Notes under the pieces: model-generated | What the model was told of the DNA's origin: nothing | Database searches by the model: none | Seen by the model: only the letters and a program-made list of their open reading frames with translations | Program-made: the position numbers and the translations under genes | Origin: Maridesulfovibrio ferrireducens | GTDB taxonomy: Bacteria > Desulfobacterota > Desulfovibrionia > Desulfovibrionales > Desulfovibrionaceae | Assembly: GCF_900101105.1 (NCBI RefSeq) | Contig: NZ_FNGA01000005.1 | Coordinates: 186,001-250,000, forward strand | Length of the DNA: 64,000 bases | Direction: 5' to 3' | Part shown: positions 43,004 through 52,580 of the stretch, in pieces | How the letters are laid out: the number at the start of each line of letters is the position of its first letter | How positions within the stretch are numbered: position 1 is the stretch's first letter

Positions 43004-43787
43004 CGAACCATTGCTGAGCGTCAACAATATTACGCTTACTTTTAAAGGAGTCGCAGCTCTTTCCCGTGTTTCCTGCGAAGTTCCTAAAGGCAGCATAACG
43101 TCTCTCATCGGTCCAAACGGTGCGGGCAAAACCAGTATGCTCAATTGTATTTCAGGCCGCTACACCCCGGACAAAGGTTCCATCACCATGCGCGGAAAGG
43201 AACTGCTCGGAACCAAGGCATGCAAGCGCACTGATTTCGGAATGTCCCGCACATTTCAAAATATAGCCTTGTTCAAAGGATTATCTGTACTTGATAACCT
43301 GATGGTCGGACGGCACTCCCGCATAAAATACGGATTACTCGCATCTCTTTTCTACTTCGGCAAAGCCCGCAAAGAAGAATCCGTACACCGTGCACGCGTT
43401 GAAGAAATTATTGATTTTCTGGGACTCTCCCCCTACCGCCATCAAGCTGCCGGACACTTACCTTACGGAGTACAAAAAAAGGTCGAACTGGGCCGCGCTC
43501 TAGCCGCCGAACCTGAACTTCTGCTTTTAGACGAGCCTATGGCAGGCATGAACCTCGAAGAAACAGAAGATATGGCCAGATACATTCTCGACATCAACGA
43601 AGAATGGGGAATTTCCGTCTTTTTAGTTGAACACGATATGGGCGTTGTCATGGACATTTCAGACCACGTCGTAGTTCTTGATTTCGGCAGAATTTTAGCC
43701 AGCGGAACACCGGAAGAAGTTCAAAGCAATCCCAAAGTCATCAGCGCCTACCTCGGCGACGAAGACGGGCTTTACCAAGGGCGTTAA
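42990..43787 (+). CDS. livG: Branched-chain-type ABC transporter ATPase (LivG family)
   Basis: A 265-residue ATPase with Walker A GPNGAGKT, Q-loop FQNIALF, LivG-type signature LPYGVQKKVELGRAL, Walker B LLLLDEPMAGMN and H-loop VEHDMG. The LivG C-terminal extension (SNPKVISAYLGDED) is present. It pairs with LivF to power uptake through LivHM. The gene starts inside the CBS-ACT gene and ends 1 bp before the acyl-CoA ligase gene. Given the ligases in the operon, the cargo may be a carboxylic acid rather than leucine. Confidence 0.93.
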   Translation: MNGNNEPLLSVNNITLTFKGVAALSRVSCEVPKGSITSLIGPNGAGKTSMLNCISGRYTPDKGSITMRGKELLGTKACKRTDFGMSRTFQNIALFKGLSVLDNLMVGRHSRIKYGLLASLFYFGKARKEESVHRARVEEIIDFLGLSPYRHQAAGHLPYGVQKKVELGRALAAEPELLLLDEPMAGMNLEETEDMARYILDINEEWGISVFLVEHDMGVVMDISDHVVVLDFGRILASGTPEEVQSNPKVISAYLGDEDGLYQGR

Positions 43788-43788
43788 T

Positions 43789-45696
43789 ATGACAAAAATT
43801 TACAAAACAACCCTTCCGGCCTTACTGATCAAGAATGCCCGCGAACGCGGGGATCGCACTGCCATGCGCGAAAAACATCACGGTATATGGCAGCCTTTTA
43901 CATATAAAGAGTATCTGACCATCACCTCCGAGTTCGCAGGCGGACTTAAAAAGCTGGGCATAGGAAAAGGCGATGCCATTGTCATCATCGGTGATAACCG
44001 TCCTGAATGGCTCTGGGCGCAACTGGCGGTTCAGGGAATCGGCGGTTACTCGGTCGGCCTTTATCAAGACGCTCCGGCTGACGAAATAGGTTACGTGTTC
44101 ACACTTTCAGAAGCAAAACTGGTAGTAGCTGAAGATCAGGAACAGGTTGATAAAATCATGTCGATCCGTGATGAACTGCCGCAGCTCAAGCACATCATCT
44201 ACCACGACCCCAAGGGTCTTGTCGGCTACAAAGAAGAAGGACTCATGTCCTTTGATGAAATTTGCGATATGGGCCGCGACACTGCATCTGACTTTGAAAA
44301 GTGGTCCAAAGAGACATCGCCAGAAGACATAGCAATTATTGCTACAACTTCAGGTTCAACAGGCCGCCCCAAGCTGGCTATGATGTCGCATATAAATCTT
44401 CTCTCCATGGCTTACAATCTCGGAATATCCGACCCGAAAAACGAATCTGATGAATTTGTTTCCTTTCTGCCCCTTGCGTGGATGGGAGAACAGATGATGG
44501 CGGTAGCTTCAGCTTTGCTGTTCGGCTTCTGCGTCAACTTCCCGGAAGAACCGGACACCATACAGGAAAACATTCGTGAAATCGGGCCGCATCTCATATT
44601 TTCCCCGCCAAGAGTTTGGGAAAACATGGCGGCGAAAGTTCGCGTTCGCATAATGGAAACCACACCGTTTAAAAGATGGATTTTCAACACACTCATGCCT
44701 ATCGGGATCAAGTACGCTGAAAAAAATCTTCACGGAGAAAAACCAAGTGGCGCATTGGCCCTCGGCTATAAACTTGCAGAAATAGGATTATTCAGAGCCA
44801 TGCGCGACAGACTCGGATTCTCACGCATCCGTTCCGCATCAACGGGCGGCGCTCCTCTCGGGCCGGACACTTTCACATTCTTTCACGCTCTCGGCATCAA
44901 CTTGAAACAGATTTACGGACAGACCGAAATTGCCGGAATCTCCTGCATCCATAAAAACGGCGAAATCAATTTTGACACAGTCGGCGAACCTATCTCAGAA
45001 ACACAGATCAAAATATCTGACGAAGGGGAAGTTCTTTCCAAGAGTCCGGCTGTTTTCCTCGGCTACCTTAAAAATGAAGAAGCAACAGCGGAAACACTTG
45101 AAGACGGATGGCTCAAATCCGGTGACGCAGGATACTTTAAGGATAACGGACAGCTCATCATTATCGATCGCTTAAGTGATGTAATGGAACTGAATGACGG
45201 AACCCGCTTCTCGCCTCAATTTATTGAAAACAAAATTAAGTTTTCCACCTACGTGCAGGAAACTGTCGTCATCGGACGGGAGCGGGATTATATCACTGCC
45301 ATTATATGTCTCGACAGTGACATTGCCGGACGCTGGGCAGAACAGGAACAGCTCACCTACACAACATATCAGGATTTAGCCGCCAATCCGAACCTCTACG
45401 ACCTGATTGCAGAGGAAGTTTCCTCCATCAACGAAACCTTGCAGGAAGGCACATCAATCAAACGCTTTGCCCTGCTGTTCAAGGAACTTGATGCAGATGA
45501 CGGCGAGCTGACCCGTACCCGTAAAATTCGTAGAAAAGTTATCGAACAGAGATACGAAGATCTTATAAACGCATTGTATAACGGGGATTCCATGCTGAAT
45601 CTCACCACCCGCATCAGATACCAAAACGGCTCCGAACGCACCATGTCGGGCGACATAGCCATTCGCGAACTAAACAACCCAGCAAGGAAGGTTTGA
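43789..45696 (+). CDS. AMP-forming acyl-CoA synthetase (long-chain fatty acid-CoA ligase type)
   Basis: A 635-residue member of the ANL superfamily that activates a carboxylic acid with ATP to an acyl-adenylate and then a CoA thioester. Motifs: ATP-binding TTSGSTGRPKLAMMSH, IYGQTEIAG, the LKSGDAGYF hinge region and DRLSDVMELNDG. Length and middle part (FSPPRVWENMAAKVRVRI) match the FAA1/FadD15-like long-chain group. It sits between livG and livH, so substrate import and activation are probably coupled. The true substrate (fatty, aromatic or branched acid) is unresolved. Confidence 0.88.
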   Translation: MTKIYKTTLPALLIKNARERGDRTAMREKHHGIWQPFTYKEYLTITSEFAGGLKKLGIGKGDAIVIIGDNRPEWLWAQLAVQGIGGYSVGLYQDAPADEIGYVFTLSEAKLVVAEDQEQVDKIMSIRDELPQLKHIIYHDPKGLVGYKEEGLMSFDEICDMGRDTASDFEKWSKETSPEDIAIIATTSGSTGRPKLAMMSHINLLSMAYNLGISDPKNESDEFVSFLPLAWMGEQMMAVASALLFGFCVNFPEEPDTIQENIREIGPHLIFSPPRVWENMAAKVRVRIMETTPFKRWIFNTLMPIGIKYAEKNLHGEKPSGALALGYKLAEIGLFRAMRDRLGFSRIRSASTGGAPLGPDTFTFFHALGINLKQIYGQTEIAGISCIHKNGEINFDTVGEPISETQIKISDEGEVLSKSPAVFLGYLKNEEATAETLEDGWLKSGDAGYFKDNGQLIIIDRLSDVMELNDGTRFSPQFIENKIKFSTYVQETVVIGRERDYITAIICLDSDIAGRWAEQEQLTYTTYQDLAANPNLYDLIAEEVSSINETLQEGTSIKRFALLFKELDADDGELTRTRKIRRKVIEQRYEDLINALYNGDSMLNLTTRIRYQNGSERTMSGDIAIRELNNPARKV

Positions 45697-45698
45697 TC

Positions 45699-46586
45699 AT
45701 GGAATATTATTTCCAACTTATAATCAACGGCCTTGTTGTAGGTTCTATATACAGTCTGGTCGCCCTTGGTTTTGTTATCATCTACAAGGCAACAAAAGTT
45801 GTTAACTTTGCGCAGGGTGAAATGGTCATGGCCGGAGCATACATCTGCTTTGCACTGACTGTTCAGTACCAGATTCCTTTCGCACTGGCCTTTCTGATGA
45901 CGCTGGCTTTCTCCGTAATTTTGGGACTGGTGATAGAGCGGATGATACTTCGCCCCCTCATCGGTGAACCGATCATATCCGTAGTAATGGTCACAATCGG
46001 ACTTTCATCCATTCTGAAATCTCTGGTTCAGGTCTTCTGGGGCACGCAGATCAGAGTTTTTCCGCCCATTCTTCCACAGGAACCTTTTATACTGCTCGGG
46101 CTGCCCATTGCTCCGGTATATGTAGCCGCCTTTGTACTCTGTCTGCTGTTGTTTGCTGTATTCTCTCTGTTCTTCAAATACTCATCCATCGGCATTGCCA
46201 TGCGGGCAACAGCGTTTGACCAGCAGGCCGCGCAGTCCATGGGAATCGGCATCAAAAATATATTCGCCCTGTCGTGGTGTATCGCAGCGGTTGTTTCGTC
46301 CATCGGCGGAATCATTCTCGGCAACATAAACGGCATAAACTCTCAGCTCGGACATCTCGGACTCAAAGTTTTCCCGGCTGTAATTCTCGGAGGACTGGAC
46401 AGTCTTCTAGGTGCGGCCCTCGGCGGACTGATTATCGGTGTGCTGGAAAATGTCTGCGAAGGGGTCGCCCGTGAACTATTCAATCTAGGCGGGTTTAAAG
46501 AGGTTGCTTCTTTTGTCGTGCTGGTAATTATTCTCATGGTCAAACCATACGGCCTGTTCGGAACAAAGGAAATAGAGAGGGTTTAA
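45699..46586 (+). CDS. livH: Branched-chain-type ABC permease (LivH family)
   Basis: A 295-residue inner-membrane permease with about eight helices and the LivH signatures GLVVGSIYSLVALGFVIIYKATKVVNFAQGEM and MRATAFDQQAAQSMGI. The ATG at 45699 is chosen over an upstream TTG at 45693 because AAGGAAGG lies 7 bp before it. It starts 2 bp after the ligase stop and forms the channel with LivM. Confidence 0.93.
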   Translation: MEYYFQLIINGLVVGSIYSLVALGFVIIYKATKVVNFAQGEMVMAGAYICFALTVQYQIPFALAFLMTLAFSVILGLVIERMILRPLIGEPIISVVMVTIGLSSILKSLVQVFWGTQIRVFPPILPQEPFILLGLPIAPVYVAAFVLCLLLFAVFSLFFKYSSIGIAMRATAFDQQAAQSMGIGIKNIFALSWCIAAVVSSIGGIILGNINGINSQLGHLGLKVFPAVILGGLDSLLGAALGGLIIGVLENVCEGVARELFNLGGFKEVASFVVLVIILMVKPYGLFGTKEIERV

Positions 46587-46587
46587 C

Positions 46588-47631
46588 ATGCTTAAATGCG
46601 GACTTTTTTTTACATCATATAATAAAGAAGACCAGTTTTTTCCCTCCATGTTTCAGAAAACATGTCTGGGGCTGTTCATTGCGGCAATGCTCATAGCACC
46701 GCAGGTCCTCGACTTTTATTATATTTCAGTAATGAACCTGATCATGATCGCAGCCATTGGAGCTGTCTCCCTTAATCTGCTCACTGGCGTATGCGGACAG
46801 ATGTCACTGGGACACGGCGCATTTGTCGGCGTCGGTGCTTACGGGTGTGCAATTCTGGCCTCCAAAGGTTTACCCTTTGTTATATGCCTTCTCGGAGGCG
46901 GTACTTTTGCCGCACTCGCAGGAATGTTCTTCGGCATTCCCTCGCTAAGACTTAAAGGAATCTACCTTGCTATCTCCACTTTAGCGGCACAGATGATTCT
47001 TGAATATGTATTCCTGCACTGGTCCGCCTTAACCGGAGGGGCAAACGGAATGCCCGTCGATCCTCCTTCCATCATGGGATTTTCATTCGATTCAGACGAG
47101 AAGATGTTCTACCTCATCTTCGCAGTAACCACTTTGTGTGTGCTTGGAGTCAGCAATATTATCCGTTCGCGTTCGGGAAGAGCTTTTATCGCCATACGCG
47201 ACTTTTACCAGTCCGCGGAAAATGTCGGTGTAAATCTGTTCCATTTTAAATTGCAGGCTTTCGCAACCAGCTCTTTCATTGCTGGAATTGCAGGCGGATT
47301 GTGGGCTTACTACGCGATGTACATCACCCCTGAACAATTCTCTATCTCCCTGTCGATCAGCTATCTCGCCATGATCATTGTCGGTGGAATGGGTTCTGTG
47401 ACAGGCGCAATTTTCGGCGCGGTGTTTATCACACTACTGCCGGAAGTTCTTAACACCACCACATCCCTGCTATCCTCATTTGCGCCAGACATCAGCTCCT
47501 TAATGGCCCCGCTTAAAGAAGGAATATTCGGACTTACTCTCGTACTTTTTTTAATATTCGAACCGGAAGGGTTGGTCCGTAAATGGAAACTCATCAAGGC
47601 ATATTGGAAACTGTACCCCTTCGCTTATTAA
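46588..47631 (+). CDS. livM: Branched-chain-type ABC permease (LivM family)
   Basis: A 347-residue permease with about ten helices. Family signatures are NLLTGVCGQMSLGHGAFVGVGAY, GIYLAISTLAAQMI and VGGMGSVTGAIFGA. A short hydrophilic N-terminus (about 25 residues) precedes the first helix. It begins 1 bp after the livH stop, with AGAGAGGG upstream. It forms the translocation path with LivH. Confidence 0.93.
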   Translation: MLKCGLFFTSYNKEDQFFPSMFQKTCLGLFIAAMLIAPQVLDFYYISVMNLIMIAAIGAVSLNLLTGVCGQMSLGHGAFVGVGAYGCAILASKGLPFVICLLGGGTFAALAGMFFGIPSLRLKGIYLAISTLAAQMILEYVFLHWSALTGGANGMPVDPPSIMGFSFDSDEKMFYLIFAVTTLCVLGVSNIIRSRSGRAFIAIRDFYQSAENVGVNLFHFKLQAFATSSFIAGIAGGLWAYYAMYITPEQFSISLSISYLAMIIVGGMGSVTGAIFGAVFITLLPEVLNTTTSLLSSFAPDISSLMAPLKEGIFGLTLVLFLIFEPEGLVRKWKLIKAYWKLYPFAY

Positions 47632-47688
47632 ATTACGTGTCGGCAGACACATAAACGATAATTCAACAATTTTACAGGAGACCAGATT

Positions 47689-48849
47689 ATGAAAAAGATC
47701 ATAATTTCATCGGTAGTCATGGCAGTGATGCTCTTTGCAACCGCAGCTTTTGCAACAATAAAAGTAGGACTTCTTTCCGATCTTACAGGCCCCACCTCCA
47801 GCGTGGGAACACCTTACGCTCAGGGCATTAAAGATTGCACTGCTTACGTGAACGCCAACGGCGGAATCAACGGCGAACAGATTGAACTGATTCAGGTTGA
47901 TTATGCTTACAACGTGCAGCAGGCACTTTCTGCGTATAAACGATTTAAATCTAAAGGCATCGTTGCCTTGCAGGGTTGGGGAACAGGTGACACCGAAGCT
48001 CTCGTCCGTTTTGTATCCCGCGATAAAATCCCCGTATTTTCTGCGTCCTACTCGCCTCACCTCATGGACCCTTCAAAAGCTCCATACAACTTCACAATAG
48101 CACCTGACTACTCAACACAGGGGCGTGCAGGACTGAAATATATCAAAGACACATGGACTGAAAAACGCGCTCCCCGCATTGCTTTTGTCTATCCAGACAA
48201 GCCTTACGGACACGTTCCACTTCCAGCCATGAAAGAATATGCCAAGGAACTCGGATTTGAAGTCACCGGAGATGAAACCCTCGACCTCAAAGCAATGGAT
48301 GCAACTCCTCAAATTCTCGGCCTGAAAAAACAGAAAGCCGACTTCGTATGGGTAGGTGGGACAACTCCTTCCACAGCAGTGCTTATGAAAGACGCTGAAA
48401 AACTCGGATTTAAGGGCAAATTTCTCGTAAACATCTGGGGAAATGACGAAAACCTTGCCAAAATGGCCGGACCGGCCTGTGAAGGCAATCTCGGCATGCA
48501 GGCTGCGGCTGTTTACGGTCAGGACGTACCGGGCATGAAAATCATTGAAACAGAAACCAAAGGTCAGCCTCAAATGACCCATTACCTGCGCGGATTCGTA
48601 TCCACAATGGTAATGGTCGAAGGCATGAAGAAAGCTGCTGCCAATGGCAAAATAACGGGTGAAAACATTAAGAACGCACTTGAAACAATGCGTGATTATG
48701 ACCCGATGGGACTTGCCCCTGCAATCAGCTTCTACCCCGAAGATCACAGACCCAGCATGGCTGTTAACGTCTGTACTGTTAAAGACGGCAAACTTGAATT
48801 CGTCCAGACAGTTTCTTTGCCTCGTGATGCAAAGTGGCTGGGTAAATAG
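47689..48849 (+). CDS. livK: Branched-chain-type ABC substrate-binding protein (LivK family)
   Basis: A 386-residue periplasmic protein. A signal peptide (MKKIIISSVVMAVMLFATAAFA) is followed by the type I fold opening IKVGLLSDLTGPTSSVGTPYAQGIKDCTAYVNANGGING. This Peripla_BP_6 family binds branched amino acids, amides or aromatic acids. AGGAGA lies before the ATG. A stem-loop follows the gene and may raise its expression over the downstream livF. With the CoA ligases beside it the ligand may be an organic acid. Confidence 0.92.
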   Translation: MKKIIISSVVMAVMLFATAAFATIKVGLLSDLTGPTSSVGTPYAQGIKDCTAYVNANGGINGEQIELIQVDYAYNVQQALSAYKRFKSKGIVALQGWGTGDTEALVRFVSRDKIPVFSASYSPHLMDPSKAPYNFTIAPDYSTQGRAGLKYIKDTWTEKRAPRIAFVYPDKPYGHVPLPAMKEYAKELGFEVTGDETLDLKAMDATPQILGLKKQKADFVWVGGTTPSTAVLMKDAEKLGFKGKFLVNIWGNDENLAKMAGPACEGNLGMQAAAVYGQDVPGMKIIETETKGQPQMTHYLRGFVSTMVMVEGMKKAAANGKITGENIKNALETMRDYDPMGLAPAISFYPEDHRPSMAVNVCTVKDGKLEFVQTVSLPRDAKWLGK

Positions 48850-48865
48850 ACCTGAATTATTGAAC

Positions 48866-48893
48866 AGTCAGGAGGGTTTCAGCCCTCCTGACT
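48866..48893 (+). other. Stem-loop between livK and livF
   Basis: AGTCAGGAGGG, loop TTTCAG, CCCTCCTGACT: an 11-bp perfect stem without a T tract. It looks like an mRNA-stabilising or partial-termination element rather than a full terminator. Confidence 0.6.
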
Positions 48894-48913
48894 ATTTAAG
48901 GTAAGGAAAATAT

Positions 48914-49711
48914 ATGAGTCTGCTAAATGTTCAAAATCTTGAAGTCGTCTACAACGATGTAGTTCTGGTTTTGAAAGGTCTTTCTTTAAATGTCGCCAAA
49001 GGCAGTATCACAACTCTGCTCGGCGCAAACGGGGCAGGTAAATCCACTACCCTGAAAGCTATATCCGGCCTGCTGGAAGGCGAAGACGGCAAAGCTACAT
49101 CGGGCACAATTCTCTACAAGGGACAGCCGATGAGCAGTAAAAGCCCCGAGAAAACCGTTCGGCAAGGTATTTTTCAAGTTATGGAAGGTCGCCGTATTTT
49201 TGAAGACCTGACTGTTGAAGAAAACCTACGTTGCGGAGCCTACACTCAACCTGCGAAAAACTTTTCAGGCAACCTTGAAAAAGTATATACATATTTCCCG
49301 AGATTGAGGGAACGCAAAGCCCAGCTTGCAGGATACATGTCCGGCGGCGAACAGCAGATGCTCGCCATCGGCCGGGCTGTAATGGCCTCCCCTGAATTGC
49401 TGCTGCTCGATGAGCCGTCACTTGGACTCGCGCCGCTGTTAGTCGAAGAAATTTTTGATATAGTAAAAAAAATCAACAAAGAAGAGGGGGTTACTGTTCT
49501 TCTGGTTGAACAGAATGCCCGCATGGCCCTTTCACTGGCTGACTACGGCTATATCATGGAAAACGGCCGGATTGTTATGGACGGAAAAGGTTCGGAACTT
49601 TTACATAACCCGGATGTTCAGGAATTTTATCTGGGACTTTCTCATGGCGGAGAAAAACGCAGCTATCGCGACGTAAAACACTATCGCCGCCGTAAACGCT
49701 GGCTAGGCTAA
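48914..49711 (+). CDS. livF: Branched-chain-type ABC transporter ATPase (LivF family)
   Basis: A 265-residue ATPase: Walker A GANGAGKST, signature MSGGEQQMLAIGRAV, Walker B LLLLDEPSLGL and H-loop VEQNARMA. It ends with a basic tail (KHYRRRKRWLG). It is the partner of LivG. It is separated from livK by the 48866 stem-loop and followed by the phenylacetate-CoA ligase gene after about 60 bp. Confidence 0.93.
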   Translation: MSLLNVQNLEVVYNDVVLVLKGLSLNVAKGSITTLLGANGAGKSTTLKAISGLLEGEDGKATSGTILYKGQPMSSKSPEKTVRQGIFQVMEGRRIFEDLTVEENLRCGAYTQPAKNFSGNLEKVYTYFPRLRERKAQLAGYMSGGEQQMLAIGRAVMASPELLLLDEPSLGLAPLLVEEIFDIVKKINKEEGVTVLLVEQNARMALSLADYGYIMENGRIVMDGKGSELLHNPDVQEFYLGLSHGGEKRSYRDVKHYRRRKRWLG

Positions 49712-49771
49712 CAGGGTTTTTCAATCACCTATTCTTAATTGCCAATCGACCTAAAAGACGAGGATTTAGCG

Positions 49772-51028
49772 ATGGACAGATCAAACATAATTTATGACCA
49801 GATAGAGCAGGATACCTCTGAAGCCCGCAAGGCAAGACAACTGGACAAAATAAAAACAGTTATCTCGAAAGCGATGGATTCATCCAAAGAATTTCAGACT
49901 CGCATGGGTTCTGCCGGACTGACTGCTGACGACATAAATGACCTTGATAGTTTTTCTAAAATCCCTGTTCTTCGCAAAAAAGAACTTCTCAATTTGCAAC
50001 GTGATAAAGGGCTGGACTGGCTGCTCACCGCTACTCCCGGTGAACTAAGCAGAATTTACCAATCCCCCGGCCCTCTTTTTGATCCCGAAGGACGGGAAAA
50101 AGATTACTGGGGCTGGACGGAAGGATTCTACGCAGCAGGGTTCCGCCCGGGTGATCTTGTCCAGATGACATTCAGCTACCACCTCACCCCCGCAGGACTT
50201 ATGCTGGAAGAACCACTTCGGGAAATAGGCTGCGCTGTAATCCCTGCCGGACCGGGCAATTCTACCGTTCAATCGCAACTGATGACCACGCTTCCCGTAA
50301 CCGGATTTGTGGGCATGACCAGTTTTCTGAAAGTTATTGCAGAAAAAGCACGGGCGGCAGGACTTGATCTTAAAAAAGATTTCAAACTGGATGTCGCTTT
50401 TGTTGCGGCGGAACGGTTGCCGGAATCTCTGCGAAATGAAATCGAAGAAGCTTTCGGCATGAAAGTTAGACAGGGTTACGGTACGGCGGATGTAGGCTGT
50501 ATCGCTTACGAATGTCTGGACCTCGGCGGAATGCACGTATCCAGCCGTTGCTATGTTGAAATATGCGATCCGCAGACAGGTCATCCTCTCCCGATGGGCG
50601 AAGTGGGCGAAGTAGTCGTTACCCCTTACACTCTTTCATATCCCTTAATCCGTTTCGGAACAGGTGACTTATCCTGCATGGTCGACAGTCCTTGTGCATG
50701 TGGAAGAACAGCTCCCAAACTTGCCGGAATACTCGGCAGAGCAGACGACACCGCAAAAGTAAAAGGACAATTTATTTACCCTGCACAGGTTGCAGAGGTT
50801 ACACAGGGTTTCCCTCAGATTAAAAAACATCAAATAGTAATCACCAATGACAAGGGACGCGACCTGCTGACACTTAAGCTTCAACTCGAAGGACCATTTG
50901 ATGAAGGCAAATTTATTCCCGCATTTCAGGAAAAAGTTAAACTTAGACCTGCCCTGCTGATACTTGATGAAAATGAAATTATCGAAGACGGCGCAGCTCC
51001 GCTTATAGATACACGTTCGTATGATTAA
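49772..51028 (+). CDS. Phenylacetate-CoA ligase-family AMP-forming ligase
   Basis: A 418-residue adenylate-forming enzyme of the PaaK branch. Segments: FSKIPVLRKKELL near the N-terminus, QMTFSYHLTPAGLMLEE, MKVRQGYGTADVGCIAYEC and the C-terminal RADDTAKVKGQFIYPAQVAEV, typical of the PaaK lid domain. It should make an aryl-CoA or related thioester from an acid, ATP and CoA. The ATG at 49772 with GACGAGGA upstream replaces a TTG at 49739. As the last gene of the uptake operon it supports the view that the system imports and activates aromatic or related acids. Confidence 0.85.
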   Translation: MDRSNIIYDQIEQDTSEARKARQLDKIKTVISKAMDSSKEFQTRMGSAGLTADDINDLDSFSKIPVLRKKELLNLQRDKGLDWLLTATPGELSRIYQSPGPLFDPEGREKDYWGWTEGFYAAGFRPGDLVQMTFSYHLTPAGLMLEEPLREIGCAVIPAGPGNSTVQSQLMTTLPVTGFVGMTSFLKVIAEKARAAGLDLKKDFKLDVAFVAAERLPESLRNEIEEAFGMKVRQGYGTADVGCIAYECLDLGGMHVSSRCYVEICDPQTGHPLPMGEVGEVVVTPYTLSYPLIRFGTGDLSCMVDSPCACGRTAPKLAGILGRADDTAKVKGQFIYPAQVAEVTQGFPQIKKHQIVITNDKGRDLLTLKLQLEGPFDEGKFIPAFQEKVKLRPALLILDENEIIEDGAAPLIDTRSYD

Positions 51029-51044
51029 ATTTCAACTTCACGGT

Positions 51045-51060
51045 TGCAACTTTTATTGCT
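51045..51060. promoter_or_regulatory. TGCAA-N6-TTGC site 3
   Basis: TGCAACTTTTATTGCT, matching sites 1 and 2 at 15 of 16 positions, 72 bp before the sigma-54 regulator gene. Suggests autoregulation. Confidence 0.55.
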
Positions 51061-51131
51061 GGCATATATTATCTTTAACAAATTCAACTCATATTTACGT
51101 GATGCAAGACTGATAATTTCAAAAGGACAGG

Positions 51132-52550
51132 ATGAACAAGAGCACTTTCCCTAAAAACCCCGTGCTTCTCGTAGATGACGAGGAAACATGGTTGCGGTCT
51201 TTTTCGCTGGCTCTGAAGTCAGCCGGTATTGATAACATCCTTTGCTGTAACGACAGCCGCGAAGTAGCATCCATACTGGAAACCACCGAGGTAGAAGTAA
51301 TTGCCGCGGATCTCGCCATGCCTAATGTCAGCGGAGAAGACTTAATCCGTCTGGTTTCCGCCAAGCATCCCGATATTCCCATACTTGTGATTACCGGTAT
51401 GAATCAGCTTGAAACAGCCGTGCAATGTCTGAAACTCGGCGCTTTCGACTTCTTTGTAAAAACCTACGATAAAAACAGTCTGGTTTCCGGCATCCGTCAT
51501 GCCATTCAAATCCGCGAGCTGAAAAGAGAAAATACAAGTCTGCGCTCCCGCTTTCTGGATGACAAACTCGAACATCCCGAAGCCTTCGATCATATCATCA
51601 CCGATAATATGACCATGCGCTCCATCTTCAAATATATTGAAGCGATTGCAGATTCCTCCAAACCGGTGCTGATCACCGGAGAAAGTGGTGTAGGTAAAGA
51701 ACTCGTTGCGTGTGCTATTCATAAAGTAAGCGGCAAGAGCGGCGAATTCGTGCCTGTGAATGTTGCCGGGCTTGATGATAATATTTTTGCAGACACACTC
51801 TTCGGTCATAAAAAAGGAGCGTTCACCGGAGCAGACAAAGCCCGCTCAGGACTCGTAGTCAACGCAGCCGGCGGAACTCTGTTTCTGGATGAAATAGGCG
51901 ACCTCGCCCACGCTTCGCAGCTCAAACTCCTAAGACTTGTGCAGGAACGCGAATACATGCCCATCGGATCGGATTTAACCCGCAAAACCGATGCACGCAT
52001 TATTGCCGCCACCAATATTGATCCAGACATATTAAATGATGGTCCCGGTTTCCGCAGTGATCTCTATTACAGACTTAAAGCCCATCATGTTCACATTCCA
52101 CCTCTTCGGGAACGCAAAGAAGATATCCCCATGCTTGTGGATTATTTCCTACGCGCAGCATGTAAAGAAGAAGGACAAAAAAAACCGGAAATCCCTGCAA
52201 ACCTCATCGCTCTACTTTCCTCTTACGATTTCCCCGGGAATATCCGTGAACTGCAATTTCTTATTCTCGATGCCCTCAGTTGCACTGATGGATTAAAACT
52301 TAATATTGAAAGACTGGAGCGTCACATCAGCCATGCTCCAGCCATCACTAAGCAAGCACACAAACAAACAGTTGAAGGCAAAGTCGCCTTCGGGACCAGC
52401 CTTCCCACATTAAAAGAAGTCTGTGACGAACTGGTCGAAGAAACCATGAGACGCACTGACAACAATCAGGCAACAGCCGCGGCAATACTCGGAGTATCCA
52501 GACAGGCCCTCAATAAACGTCTCAATAAAATGAAACTGACTCAATCATAG
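51132..52550 (+). CDS. Sigma-54-dependent response regulator (NtrC family)
   Basis: A 472-residue activator: receiver (1-125, VDDEE, Asp60 in AADLAMPNVSG, FFVKTY), AAA+ domain (about 160-395; GESGVGKE, GAFTGA for sigma-54 contact, LFLDEIGD, and the arginine finger in RKEDIPML) and a C-terminal Fis-type helix-turn-helix (NQATAAAILGVSRQALNKRL). When phosphorylated it should open sigma-54 promoters. It lies directly behind the Liv/CoA-ligase operon and ahead of its presumed kinase (30 bp). The repeated TGCAA-N6-TTGCA element before the operon and before this gene is the candidate binding site. Confidence 0.92.
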   Translation: MNKSTFPKNPVLLVDDEETWLRSFSLALKSAGIDNILCCNDSREVASILETTEVEVIAADLAMPNVSGEDLIRLVSAKHPDIPILVITGMNQLETAVQCLKLGAFDFFVKTYDKNSLVSGIRHAIQIRELKRENTSLRSRFLDDKLEHPEAFDHIITDNMTMRSIFKYIEAIADSSKPVLITGESGVGKELVACAIHKVSGKSGEFVPVNVAGLDDNIFADTLFGHKKGAFTGADKARSGLVVNAAGGTLFLDEIGDLAHASQLKLLRLVQEREYMPIGSDLTRKTDARIIAATNIDPDILNDGPGFRSDLYYRLKAHHVHIPPLRERKEDIPMLVDYFLRAACKEEGQKKPEIPANLIALLSSYDFPGNIRELQFLILDALSCTDGLKLNIERLERHISHAPAITKQAHKQTVEGKVAFGTSLPTLKEVCDELVEETMRRTDNNQATAAAILGVSRQALNKRLNKMKLTQS

Positions 52551-52580
52551 CAAAAAAACAGGCAGACTATAGGATTTGAT

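Noticed and set aside
48112-48747. 211-codon open frame opposite livK
   Set aside because: Shadow of the conserved binding-protein gene; no start signal and Phe/His-rich nonsense composition.
51060-51075. Second sigma-54 promoter before the regulator gene
   Set aside because: TGGCAT is present next to site 3 but nothing like TTGC follows at the required distance.
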